Positions 8,896 through 19,188 are shown, counted from the first letter of the stretch. The stretch: DNA of 64,000 bases from Sphingobacterium puteale (GCF_003627955.1 NZ_RBWS01000017.1:62001-126000); one strand, 5' to 3'. Translations and numbers: made by a program. Notes: a model not told the origin generated them from the sequence alone.

Positions 8896-11016
8896 TTAGG
8901 CGGATATAAATACCAATACAGAGCGTGGCGGAACCACCACAATTTCGTTTGCTGCAAAGGTCTTATGTTCCGTTAGGGTATCCCTATTTGTATCCAACAC
9001 TTTGGACCAGCTGGAACTATAATTATGATCCGGAAGCTTATAGTCAACATCTTCCCAATAGGCATTAAAAATAAGGTAAAAATGCTGATCCGTAATCTTT
9101 TCGCCATTGTGATCAAAAGATCGAATACCCTGACCGTTTAGAAACACGGCCAGTGACCGGGCAAAGTCATTCTGCCAGTGCGAGTCGTCCATCTCGGTTG
9201 CATCCGGAAGGAACCAGACAATGTCTTCCAGTCCCGTGCCCCGGATGGGCATTCCCTGAAACCATTTACGCCGGCACAAGGATGGGTGTTCCCGTCGGAA
9301 AGCAATCAATGACTTGGTGAAGTTGAGCAGGGAAATATCCATTTTTTCCCAATCAAGCCATGAAATAGCGTTATCCTGACAATATGCATTATTATTTCCT
9401 TGCTGCGTACGGCCGAATTCATCCCCGGCCACCAGCATAGGTACCCCCTGAGAAAGAAAAAGCGTTGTCAATAGATTTCGTCTTTGTTTTGCCCGCAGGC
9501 TATTGATTTCAGCGTCATCGGTGGGACCCTCGGCACCACAGTTCCATGAGCGGTTGTGATTGTCCCCATCGTTATTATCTTCGCCATTCGCTTCGTTGTG
9601 TTTTTCATTATAGGAAACAAGGTCATTCAGCGTGAAACCATCATGGGCAGTGATAAAATTGATACTGGCTGAGGGTGTGCGATTATCCCCTCTGTACAGG
9701 TCTGAAGAGCCGGTAAGACGATTGGCAAATTCACCGATCATGCTGTCTGCGCCGATCCAGTAATCACGTATACAGTCTCGGTATTTTCCATTCCATTCGG
9801 CCCATCCCGGCGGAAACTCCCCCACCTGATAACCGCCCTCGCCAATGTCCCAGGGTTCAGCAATCAGTTTTACCTGTGAGATAACGGGATCCTGATGGAT
9901 AACGTCAAAGAAAGAACTCAGTTTGTCCACATCATGTAGTTCGCGGGCCAGAGCAGAGGCCAGGTCAAACCGAAAGCCGTCGACATGCATCTCCTGGATC
10001 CAGTACCGCAGGCTGTCCATAATCATGCGCAATACATTGGGCTGGCGTGCATGGAGTGTATTTCCCGTTCCCGTAAAATCCATGTAGAATCGTTCATCCT
10101 CCGCTAAACGATAATAAGCGGCATTGTCAATTCCGCGGAAGGAAAGCGTGGGGCCCATTTCATTCCCTTCACCTGTGTGGTTATAGACTACATCCAGTAT
10201 GACCTCAATTCCGGCAGCGTGCAACGATTTTACCATATTTTTAAATTCGGTTACCTGCTCACCATGTGTCCCATTGGATGAATAGCGCACATCCGGGGCA
10301 AAAAAGCCGATGGAATTGTATCCCCAATAATTGCTGAGGCCTTTATCCTGTAAATGTCGGTCGGTCAGGAAATGGTGGACAGGCAATAGCTCAATGGCTG
10401 TTATCCCCATTTCTTTTAGATAGGCGATTGCCGCTGGATGGGCCATGCCAGCATACGTGCCTCTGATTTCTTCGGGGATATCCGGGTGAAGGGCCGTGAA
10501 TCCTTTGACATGGGCTTCGTAAATAACAGTTTGATGCATGGGTATACTTGGCGGCCGATCGCCTTCCCAGTCAAAGGCAGTGTCGATGACAACTGATTTG
10601 GGTACATATGGCGCACTGTCGGTATCACTGAAACTCAGATCCGAAACTGTATCGCCGATAGCATAACCAAAGAGGGCATCGTTCCATTGTACGGTACCTG
10701 ATATTGCCTTTGCATAAGGATCTATCAGTAATTTATTCGGGTTAAACCGGTGCCCCTTTTGGGGCTCATAAGGCCCATGTACGCGATAACCATAGCGCTG
10801 CCCAGGTTTAAGTCCTTCCAGGTAAATATGCCATACTTGATGAGTTTTTTCTTTTAAGCTGATTTTGGCAATTTCCACCGTTTCCTCCGTGTCACCATAC
10901 AAACAGAGCTCAACGTTTTCGGCATGTTCTGAAAATAGCGCAAAATTTACGCCTTTACCATCAAATGTTGCCCCTAGCGGATATGGCGATCCTGTATAAA
11001 TTTTTGGTTCCATCAT
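8896..11016 (-). CDS. glgX: Glycogen debranching enzyme (GlgX/TreX)
   Basis: A 706-residue isoamylase-type GH13 enzyme that cleaves alpha-1,6 branches of glycogen. The N-terminal CBM48 domain shows GSPYPLGATFDGKGVNFALFS. Barrel motifs are DVVYNHTGEG, VDGFRFDLASAL (nucleophile), LIAEPWDIGEGGYQVG (acid/base) and FITAHDGFTLNDLVSYNEKHN, the last being typical of GlgX/TreX. The length is that of GlgX. The start lies only three bases after the treY-malQ stop, so translation is coupled. In this operon it prepares linear maltodextrins for the TreY domain, hence the TreX role. Confidence 0.93.
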   Translation of the reverse strand: MMEPKIYTGSPYPLGATFDGKGVNFALFSEHAENVELCLYGDTEETVEIAKISLKEKTHQVWHIYLEGLKPGQRYGYRVHGPYEPQKGHRFNPNKLLIDPYAKAISGTVQWNDALFGYAIGDTVSDLSFSDTDSAPYVPKSVVIDTAFDWEGDRPPSIPMHQTVIYEAHVKGFTALHPDIPEEIRGTYAGMAHPAAIAYLKEMGITAIELLPVHHFLTDRHLQDKGLSNYWGYNSIGFFAPDVRYSSNGTHGEQVTEFKNMVKSLHAAGIEVILDVVYNHTGEGNEMGPTLSFRGIDNAAYYRLAEDERFYMDFTGTGNTLHARQPNVLRMIMDSLRYWIQEMHVDGFRFDLASALARELHDVDKLSSFFDVIHQDPVISQVKLIAEPWDIGEGGYQVGEFPPGWAEWNGKYRDCIRDYWIGADSMIGEFANRLTGSSDLYRGDNRTPSASINFITAHDGFTLNDLVSYNEKHNEANGEDNNDGDNHNRSWNCGAEGPTDDAEINSLRAKQRRNLLTTLFLSQGVPMLVAGDEFGRTQQGNNNAYCQDNAISWLDWEKMDISLLNFTKSLIAFRREHPSLCRRKWFQGMPIRGTGLEDIVWFLPDATEMDDSHWQNDFARSLAVFLNGQGIRSFDHNGEKITDQHFYLIFNAYWEDVDYKLPDHNYSSSWSKVLDTNRDTLTEHKTFAANEIVVVPPRSVLVFISA

Positions 11017-11019
11017 GAA

Positions 11020-14000
11020 TTATCTATTGTATAGTTGTGTATAATGACGTAGTTTTTTTTTCAATTTTTTGTGAAAGGCCTGTTTTTCCATGCGCCAGAG
11101 CCAGTTGCCAGCCGTACTGGCCGGACGGTTCATGCGCGATGAACCATCCAGACCCAGCAAATCCTGCATGGGAATAATGACCGTATCGGCGATGGAGGCA
11201 TATAGCATCCGGATAAAGGATACATTTATCATTGAAGTATCCATGGACATTCCTAAATAGTTGTCTATTCTCCTGCGTGTCTGCTGATCAATTTCCTGAT
11301 TATACCAGGAAAGCGTAGTATTGTTGTCATGTGTACCTGTATAGGCGAAACAATGGTTTTCGTACTGGTGTGGGATATGCGGTGAACGCGCCATATCGTC
11401 ACCAAAAGCAAACTGCAGCACCTTCATTCCCGGCAGTTGGTACCGGTCACGTAGCGCGTACACTGCCGCATCTATATCACCAAGATCTTCAGCGACAAAA
11501 GGCATCAACCCTAATTCGGCCTTTAGCTGATCGAAAAAATCTGTTCCCGGTCCCGCAGACCATTTTCCCGCTTGTGCCGTCTGTTCTCCGGCTGGGACCT
11601 CCCAGTAGGCCGAAAAAGCACGAAAATGATCCAATCTAACCTGGTCAAATAGTCTACAACTATGCCGCAATCGCTCGATCCACCAGTTGTATTTCACTTT
11701 TCTAAGTGCCCCCCACCGATAGACAGGCATGCCCCACAGCTGCCCCTGATCGTTGAAATAATCTGGCGGTACACCGGCAATTGAAGATAGGTTACGTTGC
11801 TCGTCCAGCGCAAAAAAATGAGGATGTGCCCATACGTCCACTGAGTCGTAATTCATATAAAAAGGCATATCGCCCAACAGGCGGATGCCGTGGTCGGTAC
11901 AGTAATGACGGAGATCGTTCCACTGCTGAGAAAAAAGATATTGCCACCATTTGACCATCCGAATCTGATCAGCATGCTCATTTTCGAACAGATCCAACGC
12001 TTCCTGATTCCGCGCGCGATATTTTTCGGGCCATTGGTACCAAGGCTGGTTATGATACTGTTGTTTTAACACCATAAACAAGGCAAAATCCGATAACCAA
12101 CTGGCTTCATCGTTACAGAAATCATCAAATGCGCTACTGTAGACAGAAAACCTTGTATAAGCTTTTTCCAACAACTGATACTTTATTTCGCTGACGGTCT
12201 GAAAATTAATCATACCTGCATCTGATACCTTGGCTATACTTAACTCCTTTTTTGTCAGCCATTGCTGTTTAACCAATGCATCCAGATCAATAAAAAGCGG
12301 GTTACCGGCCCAGGCACTGAGCGTGCTATAGGGAGAATGCCCCTGCGCTTCTGCTGTTGGCCCCAAAGGTAGCATCTGCCACCAAGACTGACCACTTGCC
12401 TGCAGCCGATCGACAAAACGACGAGCTTCGGATCCCATGTCACCGATACCATAGGCTCCGGGCAGTGAACTGAGGTGCATCAAGACGCCGGCACTTCTTT
12501 TTTTCGGTTTTTCTTTATATTGCATAATTGCCAGGGGTATATTCTTCAGTATTTTTCCGACAGCGATCTCCGTTTCCTCCCCTTCTACCGCCGCCAGCCA
12601 ATGCTTCCACTTCAATGGATGTGTTGTCGGCAGCTGTACGGTAGTGTCCAGCCAGTCAAAGGCGCCCGAAATAAAGTGCGATGCTTTACCGATCGCTGCC
12701 AAGTGTAACGGAACAACTATTATCAGCCAATCATCGCCATATTTACGCGCAAAGGCCAATATATTTTTTTTATACGCACCCACGACCTTCAGTTTTATAT
12801 AACTGCTTTGGGCAGATAATGCTGGGCAGCTTTTACGAAGCTCGGTCAGTTTACTAATCAGGGCTAGTTTAATGGCGCCATTCTGCCGTTCGCACCAGAG
12901 TGATTCCAGCCTACGATTTTTAGGGAGTGTATCAAGGTCATTCAGTAATTTTTGGCGGCATGCATAGTCAACAGGTCTTCGGTTGTCAGGGTCGACAAAA
13001 CTGTGATTCCATAATTCAGCCCCCTGATAGATATCAGGCACACCTGGGGCGGTAAATTTTAGTACCTGCAAGACAAGGGAATTTATAATTCCATAATCTA
13101 TGATCTCCTGCATAAACTGACAAAAATTGGTAAAAAAAGGCCGTTCTTTGTCCAGCAGAAAACGCGCGAAATCGCTCACAAGAGCTTCATAGGATTCATT
13201 GGGTTTTTCCCAGCTTGATCGTTCTTTGCCTTCACGCAGGTATTTAACCAGATAATCCAAAAATCGTTTTTCAAATGCTTCTTCCGGTTCTGCCTGAGGT
13301 ACACCAAAAGGATAGGAGCTCACTAAAGTCTGGTAAATAAAATATTCGTCATTGGGATGCGGAAGATCACGACGATATGCATTCCAGGCCATGTCCTGCC
13401 AGATCTGCACCTGCTTGGTCCACTTACTGGCCATGGCCGTGAGTACCGAAAGCCGACAGCGCGCATCCTCCCCCCTCTTTGTATCGTGTGTTGAGCTGGC
13501 ATTCAATGAAAGCGGCCAGTATTTTTGGCGTTTTTCCATCGCTTTATGGAATTGGCCGATGCTGATTCCAAAGTTACCTGGGTTGTCTCCGACTTCATTG
13601 TGACCAATAAAGCGGTTGTACGTGTACATCAACGTATCTTCGATACCTTTAGCCATGACCGGACCGGTAAATTGCATGCAACGTAACAAAAATTGCGTTA
13701 TCTGAGCTCTATAAGCCGGGTTATCACTCTCCTGGGCAATCTTGAAAAGGGCCCAGGTTCGGGCTAAAGTACGCGGGTCCAAATTAGAATCAGCACTCAG
13801 CCTTTTAAAAATTTTGGCGATTATCCGATAGCTCTGCCGCGATAATGGAAAACGATCATCATATATGCGATAAACTGGAAAATTAGCCAAAAATGCCTGT
13901 ACGATAGCTCTTAGACGCTTTCTGTTCAGCTCAGATTTATCGTCAAGCAAATCTGCCAACAAATTCACGAGATTGGCTACATCCCCCTGCATATACTCCG

Positions 14001-15216
14001 AAAGGATCAACTTTTTCTTTTCCAGCCGTTGCAGTTTCAGGGGCTTTTGTTCAATAAGAAGTTGCTTATAGTAGGAATTTAGTTTCTTCTTGCCTTTCGC
14101 ACAGGTCAGGAGATTATTGCATGCGGATAAAAACTCATAGCCAGTTGTCCCCTGTATGGGCCATATCTGCGGTAGAACCTCATCCCGTTCCAGTATTTTT
14201 TCGACGACAATATAACATCCAGCACCCAGCCATGCGCGTAGGTCTGTCAGATACTGGGTTGGGTTATACAATCCATCCATATGGTCAATACGTACACCGT
14301 CAATTAAACCTTCCCGAACAAGTTGCCGCACCAATTGGTGCGTCTGCTCAAACACATTCGGCTCATGTACATTCAGGCAAATCAGTCCATTGATGGTAAA
14401 AAAACGACGATAATTGATACGTTGTTGCGTGTCCCACCAAGGGCAAAGTTCATAAAATTGAGCATCTGCCAGTTCCTGTAAGCTTTCAGGTGAATTATTG
14501 ATAGCTTCAAGGCATCGGTCAAGCACAGGGTTCGGAACATGCGAAAATATTATTCCGCGCAGCTCCGACCATTCTTCCTGATTTCCATTTGCCTGTGCAG
14601 TATTAACTCGAATCAGAAATCCATTGAAGTCATTATGCACTGTTTTCAGGTGATCTGCAAAAATGCTGCAATACGATTCAGGACTAAGGGGGTAGCGATC
14701 ATCTCCGTACCGCAGGTATAATTTAGCATCATGCTGCACTAAAGCCAGCTCACCTTCCACAATCGCCTGCCTTAGCTCCATTGTCAAGACCGGAACCATT
14801 AATTTGCCCGGGGCAAACATATGACCATGATAACAAGTATCGAAATAGCTACTGTAGCTTGAGGCCTTACCAAATTCAAGTATATCCATTAACCAGGTAT
14901 TCTCAGTATGAAAGGCCATGTGGTTGGGCACAATATCCTGGAGCCATTTGATCCCATATTGATCGAGTTTTTTGCGGATACGCTGCAGGTCTGCAAGTGT
15001 GCCTAGTTCAGGATTTAACTGGTTCATGTCCGTACCGTCGTAACCATGACCACTCCCAGGCGTAGATGTCAAGATCGGTGAGGCATAAATCATCGTTACA
15101 CCCAGCTGCTGAAGATACGGAAGGATGTTCTCGAGATGGGTAAAATTAAAATTTTTATGAAATTGGATCCGATAGGTCGTATGCGGGTAAGTAGATTCTA
15201 GTCCTTTTGCATGCAT
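11020..15216 (-). CDS. Fused maltooligosyl trehalose synthase and 4-alpha-glucanotransferase (TreY-MalQ)
   Basis: A 1398-residue two-enzyme fusion. Residues 1 to about 890 are TreY (GH13), which turns the reducing-end alpha-1,4 bond of maltodextrin into alpha,alpha-1,1. It shows TYRIQFHKNFNF, DIVPNHMAFH, GVRIDHMDGLYNP (nucleophile), YIVVEKILERDE (acid/base) and SSTHDTKRGEDAR. From about residue 900 follows a full GH77 MalQ that disproportionates short maltodextrins: GVLMHLSSLPGAYGIGDMG, QVRLDHFRAF, PFVAEDLGDID and YTGTHDNNTTLSWY. Both active sites look intact, and no internal start is needed. MalQ would rebuild chains that TreY and TreZ leave too short. It is the first gene of the operon. Its promoter should lie in the 196-base divergent gap at 15217-15412. 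Confidence 0.93.
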   Translation of the reverse strand: MHAKGLESTYPHTTYRIQFHKNFNFTHLENILPYLQQLGVTMIYASPILTSTPGSGHGYDGTDMNQLNPELGTLADLQRIRKKLDQYGIKWLQDIVPNHMAFHTENTWLMDILEFGKASSYSSYFDTCYHGHMFAPGKLMVPVLTMELRQAIVEGELALVQHDAKLYLRYGDDRYPLSPESYCSIFADHLKTVHNDFNGFLIRVNTAQANGNQEEWSELRGIIFSHVPNPVLDRCLEAINNSPESLQELADAQFYELCPWWDTQQRINYRRFFTINGLICLNVHEPNVFEQTHQLVRQLVREGLIDGVRIDHMDGLYNPTQYLTDLRAWLGAGCYIVVEKILERDEVLPQIWPIQGTTGYEFLSACNNLLTCAKGKKKLNSYYKQLLIEQKPLKLQRLEKKKLILSEYMQGDVANLVNLLADLLDDKSELNRKRLRAIVQAFLANFPVYRIYDDRFPLSRQSYRIIAKIFKRLSADSNLDPRTLARTWALFKIAQESDNPAYRAQITQFLLRCMQFTGPVMAKGIEDTLMYTYNRFIGHNEVGDNPGNFGISIGQFHKAMEKRQKYWPLSLNASSTHDTKRGEDARCRLSVLTAMASKWTKQVQIWQDMAWNAYRRDLPHPNDEYFIYQTLVSSYPFGVPQAEPEEAFEKRFLDYLVKYLREGKERSSWEKPNESYEALVSDFARFLLDKERPFFTNFCQFMQEIIDYGIINSLVLQVLKFTAPGVPDIYQGAELWNHSFVDPDNRRPVDYACRQKLLNDLDTLPKNRRLESLWCERQNGAIKLALISKLTELRKSCPALSAQSSYIKLKVVGAYKKNILAFARKYGDDWLIIVVPLHLAAIGKASHFISGAFDWLDTTVQLPTTHPLKWKHWLAAVEGEETEIAVGKILKNIPLAIMQYKEKPKKRSAGVLMHLSSLPGAYGIGDMGSEARRFVDRLQASGQSWWQMLPLGPTAEAQGHSPYSTLSAWAGNPLFIDLDALVKQQWLTKKELSIAKVSDAGMINFQTVSEIKYQLLEKAYTRFSVYSSAFDDFCNDEASWLSDFALFMVLKQQYHNQPWYQWPEKYRARNQEALDLFENEHADQIRMVKWWQYLFSQQWNDLRHYCTDHGIRLLGDMPFYMNYDSVDVWAHPHFFALDEQRNLSSIAGVPPDYFNDQGQLWGMPVYRWGALRKVKYNWWIERLRHSCRLFDQVRLDHFRAFSAYWEVPAGEQTAQAGKWSAGPGTDFFDQLKAELGLMPFVAEDLGDIDAAVYALRDRYQLPGMKVLQFAFGDDMARSPHIPHQYENHCFAYTGTHDNNTTLSWYNQEIDQQTRRRIDNYLGMSMDTSMINVSFIRMLYASIADTVIIPMQDLLGLDGSSRMNRPASTAGNWLWRMEKQAFHKKLKKKLRHYTQLYNR

Positions 15217-15412
15217 GGCTTCGCTTGATTTTTAATTTACATCAGAACGCTTCCCGTTGAAATTAGTTCGATTTATCCATTAAAAAACATCTGTTAGTAT
15301 CTTAACTACTGAATGTCAAATTGTTAAAAAAATAATTTAAAATTAAAACGATTCCAATTTATGCGGCGTTCTTCTCCTACAACAACATAGATTTTAAAAC
15401 TTTAAGAGCAAT

Positions 15413-15901
15413 ATGATGATGAAAAAGATAGGAATTACATTTTCTGCTTTTGACCTTTTACATGCAGGTCATATTAAAATGCTAGAGGATGCCAAAGAGC
15501 AGTGTGATTTTCTGATATGTGGCCTACAAACGGATCCCACATTGGACCGCCCAGAGAAAAACAAACCGACACAGACGGTTTTTGAACGCTATATGCAACT
15601 TAAGGCCTGTAAACACGTCGATATGATTATCCCTTACGCCACCGAGCAAGATCTGGAGGACGTACTGCGTTCCTACAAAATCCATGTGCGTATACTGGGA
15701 GATGAGTATATGGACAAAGCGTTTACTGGACGCCAATACTGCGAGGAGAAAGGCATTGAATTATATTTTAATAGGCGCGAAAACCGGTTTTCAAGTTCGT
15801 CGCTCCGCAAGATTATTGCTACGAAGCAAGAGCATGTGCAAGGTGCTGTGGTCAAGCTGAATGACACAGGCAATTATCCGCTACAAAGAAGAAATGCTTA
15901 A
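15413..15901 (+). CDS. Cytidylyltransferase-like nucleotidyltransferase, copy 1
   Basis: A 162-residue protein of the nucleotidyltransferase superfamily related to glycerol-3-phosphate cytidylyltransferase. The N-terminal HxGH nucleotide site is FSAFDLLHAGHIKML, and the C-terminal phosphate-binding site is RENRFSSSSLRKII, where typical family members have RTEGISTT. The substrate is not evident. Three possible ATG codons lie in a row at 15413-15421. A paralogue follows 18 bases after the stop, so the pair is probably co-transcribed, divergently from the trehalose operon. Confidence 0.85.
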   Translation: MMMKKIGITFSAFDLLHAGHIKMLEDAKEQCDFLICGLQTDPTLDRPEKNKPTQTVFERYMQLKACKHVDMIIPYATEQDLEDVLRSYKIHVRILGDEYMDKAFTGRQYCEEKGIELYFNRRENRFSSSSLRKIIATKQEHVQGAVVKLNDTGNYPLQRRNA

Positions 15902-15919
15902 TAAATTAAATAATAGGAA

Positions 15920-16417
15920 ATGATTATAGGAATAATATTTGGTGTATTTGACATGCTGCATGTCGGCCATATCGTCGCACTGCAAGAAGCAAAGCGTCAA
16001 TGCGATTATTTAATCGTAGGACTTAAAACGGATGTTAAGAAAGAAGATACAACTGGCTATGTGGCTGCACAGACCATGGTCGAACGATTTATCAAATTGG
16101 AAGGCTGTCAATTTGTGGATGAGATCATTCCTTACGAGTCCGACGATGATATTTCAGATATGCTACAGTCTCTTCCGATCCACAGAATATTTGTCAGTGA
16201 AGATTATAAGACACGTGATTTTGAAGGTCGGGATTATTGCGTTGCGGAAGGAATCGAAATCGTTTATACGAAACGCAAAAATCGTTTTTCTAGTCAGTCC
16301 CTGCGCGAGATCGTCAGTGAAAAAGAACGGACAAAAGCTAAAAAAATTTTCTCGGTAGATCAGTATGAACCCGTCCACCCAGATTTAGTAAATAAGGTGA
16401 CCGCCGCCCCCAGATGA
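15920..16417 (+). CDS. Cytidylyltransferase-like nucleotidyltransferase, copy 2
   Basis: A 165-residue paralogue of the preceding gene, collinear over its whole length. It has GVFDMLHVGHIVAL (HxGH site), a middle region of the form TMVERFIKLEGCQFVDEIIPY, and KRKNRFSSQSLREIV. The divergence and the conserved active-site motifs suggest two active enzymes with different partners rather than a recent duplication. The substrate is unknown; CTP use is inferred from the family. Confidence 0.85.
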   Translation: MIIGIIFGVFDMLHVGHIVALQEAKRQCDYLIVGLKTDVKKEDTTGYVAAQTMVERFIKLEGCQFVDEIIPYESDDDISDMLQSLPIHRIFVSEDYKTRDFEGRDYCVAEGIEIVYTKRKNRFSSQSLREIVSEKERTKAKKIFSVDQYEPVHPDLVNKVTAAPR

Positions 16418-16466
16418 GCCGCTTTAACAGTAATACAATCAATCAGAAAGTAAATACTTTACTGCT

Positions 16467-16864
16467 ATGGAAAAGATCAATACTGCCCTTATTTCCAGTG
16501 TACGTAAGCTGCGATGCGCCTACCGCATACTTTTGAACATGATCCACAAAGCCCTGCAAGGATTGTACTTGAAGGGCCTTCTATTGAAACGGTTGGCAGC
16601 AGATTGTTTTATCCGCCAGATATAGCGTTATTATTTTTAGATTACCGCATTGTTTACAAAGATAGCGGCCTATTTTTTGCGTTAACCCGTACCTATTTCC
16701 CTTCTATACCGATTATTTTGCTGGTTGACAATCAGCAATTTTCACCCTCACAGCACTGCAGAGATTCTGTAAGCGCTCTTTTTTCGGTGGACTCAGATCC
16801 ATCGACGTTGTTTTCATTGATTAGAGATATGGCATATTTCCCGCCCCTTATCCAAATTACTTGA
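16467..16864 (+). pseudogene. Receiver-domain protein split by a frameshift
   Basis: Two frames join into one receiver-like protein. The first, from the ATG at 16467, reads MEKINTALISSVRKLRCAYRIL. The second, entered at the T run 16531-16534, continues FEHDPQSPARIVLEG ... PPDIALLFLDYRIV, with the putative phosphoacceptor in LDYR, and ends at 16864. Restoring one T in the run would give about 132 residues, the size of a CheY-like domain. The piece after the shift could start on its own at the ATG at 16514, but that lacks the first strand of the fold. Either a real mutation or a base-calling error in a homopolymer explains it. Confidence 0.6.
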
Positions 16865-16992
16865 TGACGCTTATAATACCACCATTTCGCATAGTAAAAA
16901 TTAAAAGCTTTTGCCATGCCGATAGGCATAATTACATCGCTAATTTACAGTGCGTGTTATAAAAACTGAAGTAGTGTATTAATTTATAAATT

Positions 16993-19188
16993 ATGATACA
17001 TCCAGTAACACCATGGACAGCAACCGTCCAGTCCGATATCGCCAGCAGCAAGCCTATCTTCGAACTCATGCTGCATGCATACACGCTGACACTATTCAAT
17101 ACCGGAGATTCACTCTGGCTGGTTGTGAGCTGGCCAAAGGGTGGGCGTATCGCTTTTAGACTCGCTTTTGGCATGAATAGTGATTTTGAAAAAATCACCG
17201 TTAGCAAAGCTATTGATGAAGTTCTGGTGACTGCAGCCACGAGATTAGGTTACTACCGGATTATTATATCTCTTCCGGAGAGCGAGGAAGCGGTGTTTCG
17301 TTATACGACCAGTTTTCAGGGTAAATTTCCCCTACTGATCCCCTTTTGGCCGCGTGATATCGTGCCCCTTACCGAAAATGGTCGAATAGAAAATACAGCC
17401 GGTACAATTCACACCCATCAGGTGGGCGCCCGATCCGGGGAGCTTTATTTCAGTATGACAAAACCAGCTGTGGGTTCGGTTTATTATTTTCAGAATCTTA
17501 CAGCGATGTCGCCATACTGTCAGGCGACGGAAGTTTCACTCCGTGAAACAGTCGGCGGGAGCTGGCCCGAACTCGGGTTTCAGTTTCCTGTCAATGCGGA
17601 GAAACCGCTTCCTTCGGAGACCGAATACATCATATCAGATGCATTTGTGCTATTGACGCAGGAAACTCCGGAAAAGGAGACTGAGGTTGCCACACAATAC
17701 CTCAGTTATTTATCAACCATCTACACGCTACTACCCCGGCCCGAACCGCTTACCCATGACTGGATCGCTACGTCAAAAAGAGTGCTGGACGATCTGTATA
17801 CAAACAAAGGTTGCTGGACACAGACCAATGGAGTTCCTTATCTTAATGCCTATGTAGGCGATTATAAAACTCCTTCCGAGATCATGGTTCAGCTAGCCGT
17901 CTTATTGCCGCTACAGGAATACCTGACCTGGAGTGGCGATACCCATCCTCTTTTGGACGACCTTGAGTGTGGACTGGGTGTATTTTACGACGATCGGATC
18001 AAAAGCATCGTACGCTGGCACCCGGCACTTGAAGATGATCTCGATAAATCCGAAGAACAGAAGCGGGAGATGGTCATGGATTCCTGGTATCTGCATCATC
18101 CATTGTTAAATCTTTCACGATTGGCGCTGCGCGGAGACAACACCGCAAAGCGATTGTTTCTGGACTCCGTCGATTATGCTATTAAGGTGGCAAAACACTT
18201 TGACTATGATTGGCCCGTTTTTTATAAGATGACCACATTAGAGGTATTAAAAGCCGAAACTGCTCCAGGTAAAGGAGGCGAGAAAGATGTACCGGGATCC
18301 TATGCACATATCATGCTTATGGCTTGGAAGCTGACCGGAGAAAAACGCTTTATCCGTGAAGCTAAGAAGGCATTGGAAAGCTTGGATGGCTTAGTTTTTG
18401 ATATTTTTTATCAAGCCAATAATACTGCTTTTGCCGCCGCGGCCTTAGTAGAGATGTACAAGGAAACCGGCGAGCCGAAGTACCTCGGATTAAGTTACCG
18501 CTGCCTCGCCGGCGTTTTCAAAAACTGCCAGATCTGGGACTGCGATTATGGCTACGGAAAAAGTTTTCCTTACTTCTTTGCCGTTTTCCCCTTAAATGAT
18601 GCACCCTATACCGCTGCCTATGAGGAACTGGAGGTTTTTGCTGCATTACACCATTACCTCGAGGCCAGCAGTAGAATTGAAATTCTGCCAGCATTAAGGA
18701 TACTTATTCCCGAGTTTATTAAATATGCCATTGGGCGATTGGCCTGTTATTTTCCGCCTCTATTAACTGTTGACATGATTTCCGAAAAAGTGAAAACCGG
18801 AGAAATTCAAAGAGATTTATGGATCCCGCTCGAAGATATCCACGACGGTTGGGAAAAAAGCGGCACAGTTGGTCAGGAAGTGTACGGAGCGGGCCTTGCC
18901 TTTGCACTAGTTCCGAGACAATATTTTAAAATACCGGAGCTGGATGCTATCGTGTTTGTTGATTATCCAATAACGAATTTTCGAAGAGGTAAAAATTCAG
19001 CTACCTTTCTTCTTGCGGGAAGCGAGGTGCTAAAGGCCGAGCTGCGGCTCCTTGGGCTGCCCGGGAACCGCCTTCCTTCCATTCAGATAGCACAGAAAGT
19101 TAAATCTACTTATCATCCTGCAAAAGAGAAAGCACCCGGACAATTCGAGCTCTCTGGTACCGGTATGGTACGGATAACCTGGAAATAG
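16993..19188 (+). CDS. Large protein of unknown function, helical-barrel-like
   Basis: A 731-residue protein I do not recognise. There is no signal peptide, so it is probably cytoplasmic. Residues 1 to about 240 look beta-rich (FNTGDSLWLVVSWPKGGRI). The rest is helical with repeated helix pairs and aromatic-acidic motifs (GCWTQTNGVPYLNAYVGDY, MDSWYLHHPLLNLSRLAL, NNTAFAAAALVEMYKETGE, YGYGKSFPYFFAVFPLNDA). Its layout recalls alpha/alpha-barrel carbohydrate enzymes (six-hairpin glycosidases, epimerases). It follows the nucleotidyltransferase pair and the trehalose operon, so a sugar-related role is plausible but inferred. Confidence 0.8.
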   Translation: MIHPVTPWTATVQSDIASSKPIFELMLHAYTLTLFNTGDSLWLVVSWPKGGRIAFRLAFGMNSDFEKITVSKAIDEVLVTAATRLGYYRIIISLPESEEAVFRYTTSFQGKFPLLIPFWPRDIVPLTENGRIENTAGTIHTHQVGARSGELYFSMTKPAVGSVYYFQNLTAMSPYCQATEVSLRETVGGSWPELGFQFPVNAEKPLPSETEYIISDAFVLLTQETPEKETEVATQYLSYLSTIYTLLPRPEPLTHDWIATSKRVLDDLYTNKGCWTQTNGVPYLNAYVGDYKTPSEIMVQLAVLLPLQEYLTWSGDTHPLLDDLECGLGVFYDDRIKSIVRWHPALEDDLDKSEEQKREMVMDSWYLHHPLLNLSRLALRGDNTAKRLFLDSVDYAIKVAKHFDYDWPVFYKMTTLEVLKAETAPGKGGEKDVPGSYAHIMLMAWKLTGEKRFIREAKKALESLDGLVFDIFYQANNTAFAAAALVEMYKETGEPKYLGLSYRCLAGVFKNCQIWDCDYGYGKSFPYFFAVFPLNDAPYTAAYEELEVFAALHHYLEASSRIEILPALRILIPEFIKYAIGRLACYFPPLLTVDMISEKVKTGEIQRDLWIPLEDIHDGWEKSGTVGQEVYGAGLAFALVPRQYFKIPELDAIVFVDYPITNFRRGKNSATFLLAGSEVLKAELRLLGLPGNRLPSIQIAQKVKSTYHPAKEKAPGQFELSGTGMVRITWK

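Noticed and set aside
8865-8957. N-terminal extension of TreZ
   Set aside because: It overlaps the end of glgX and is not like the family N-terminus.
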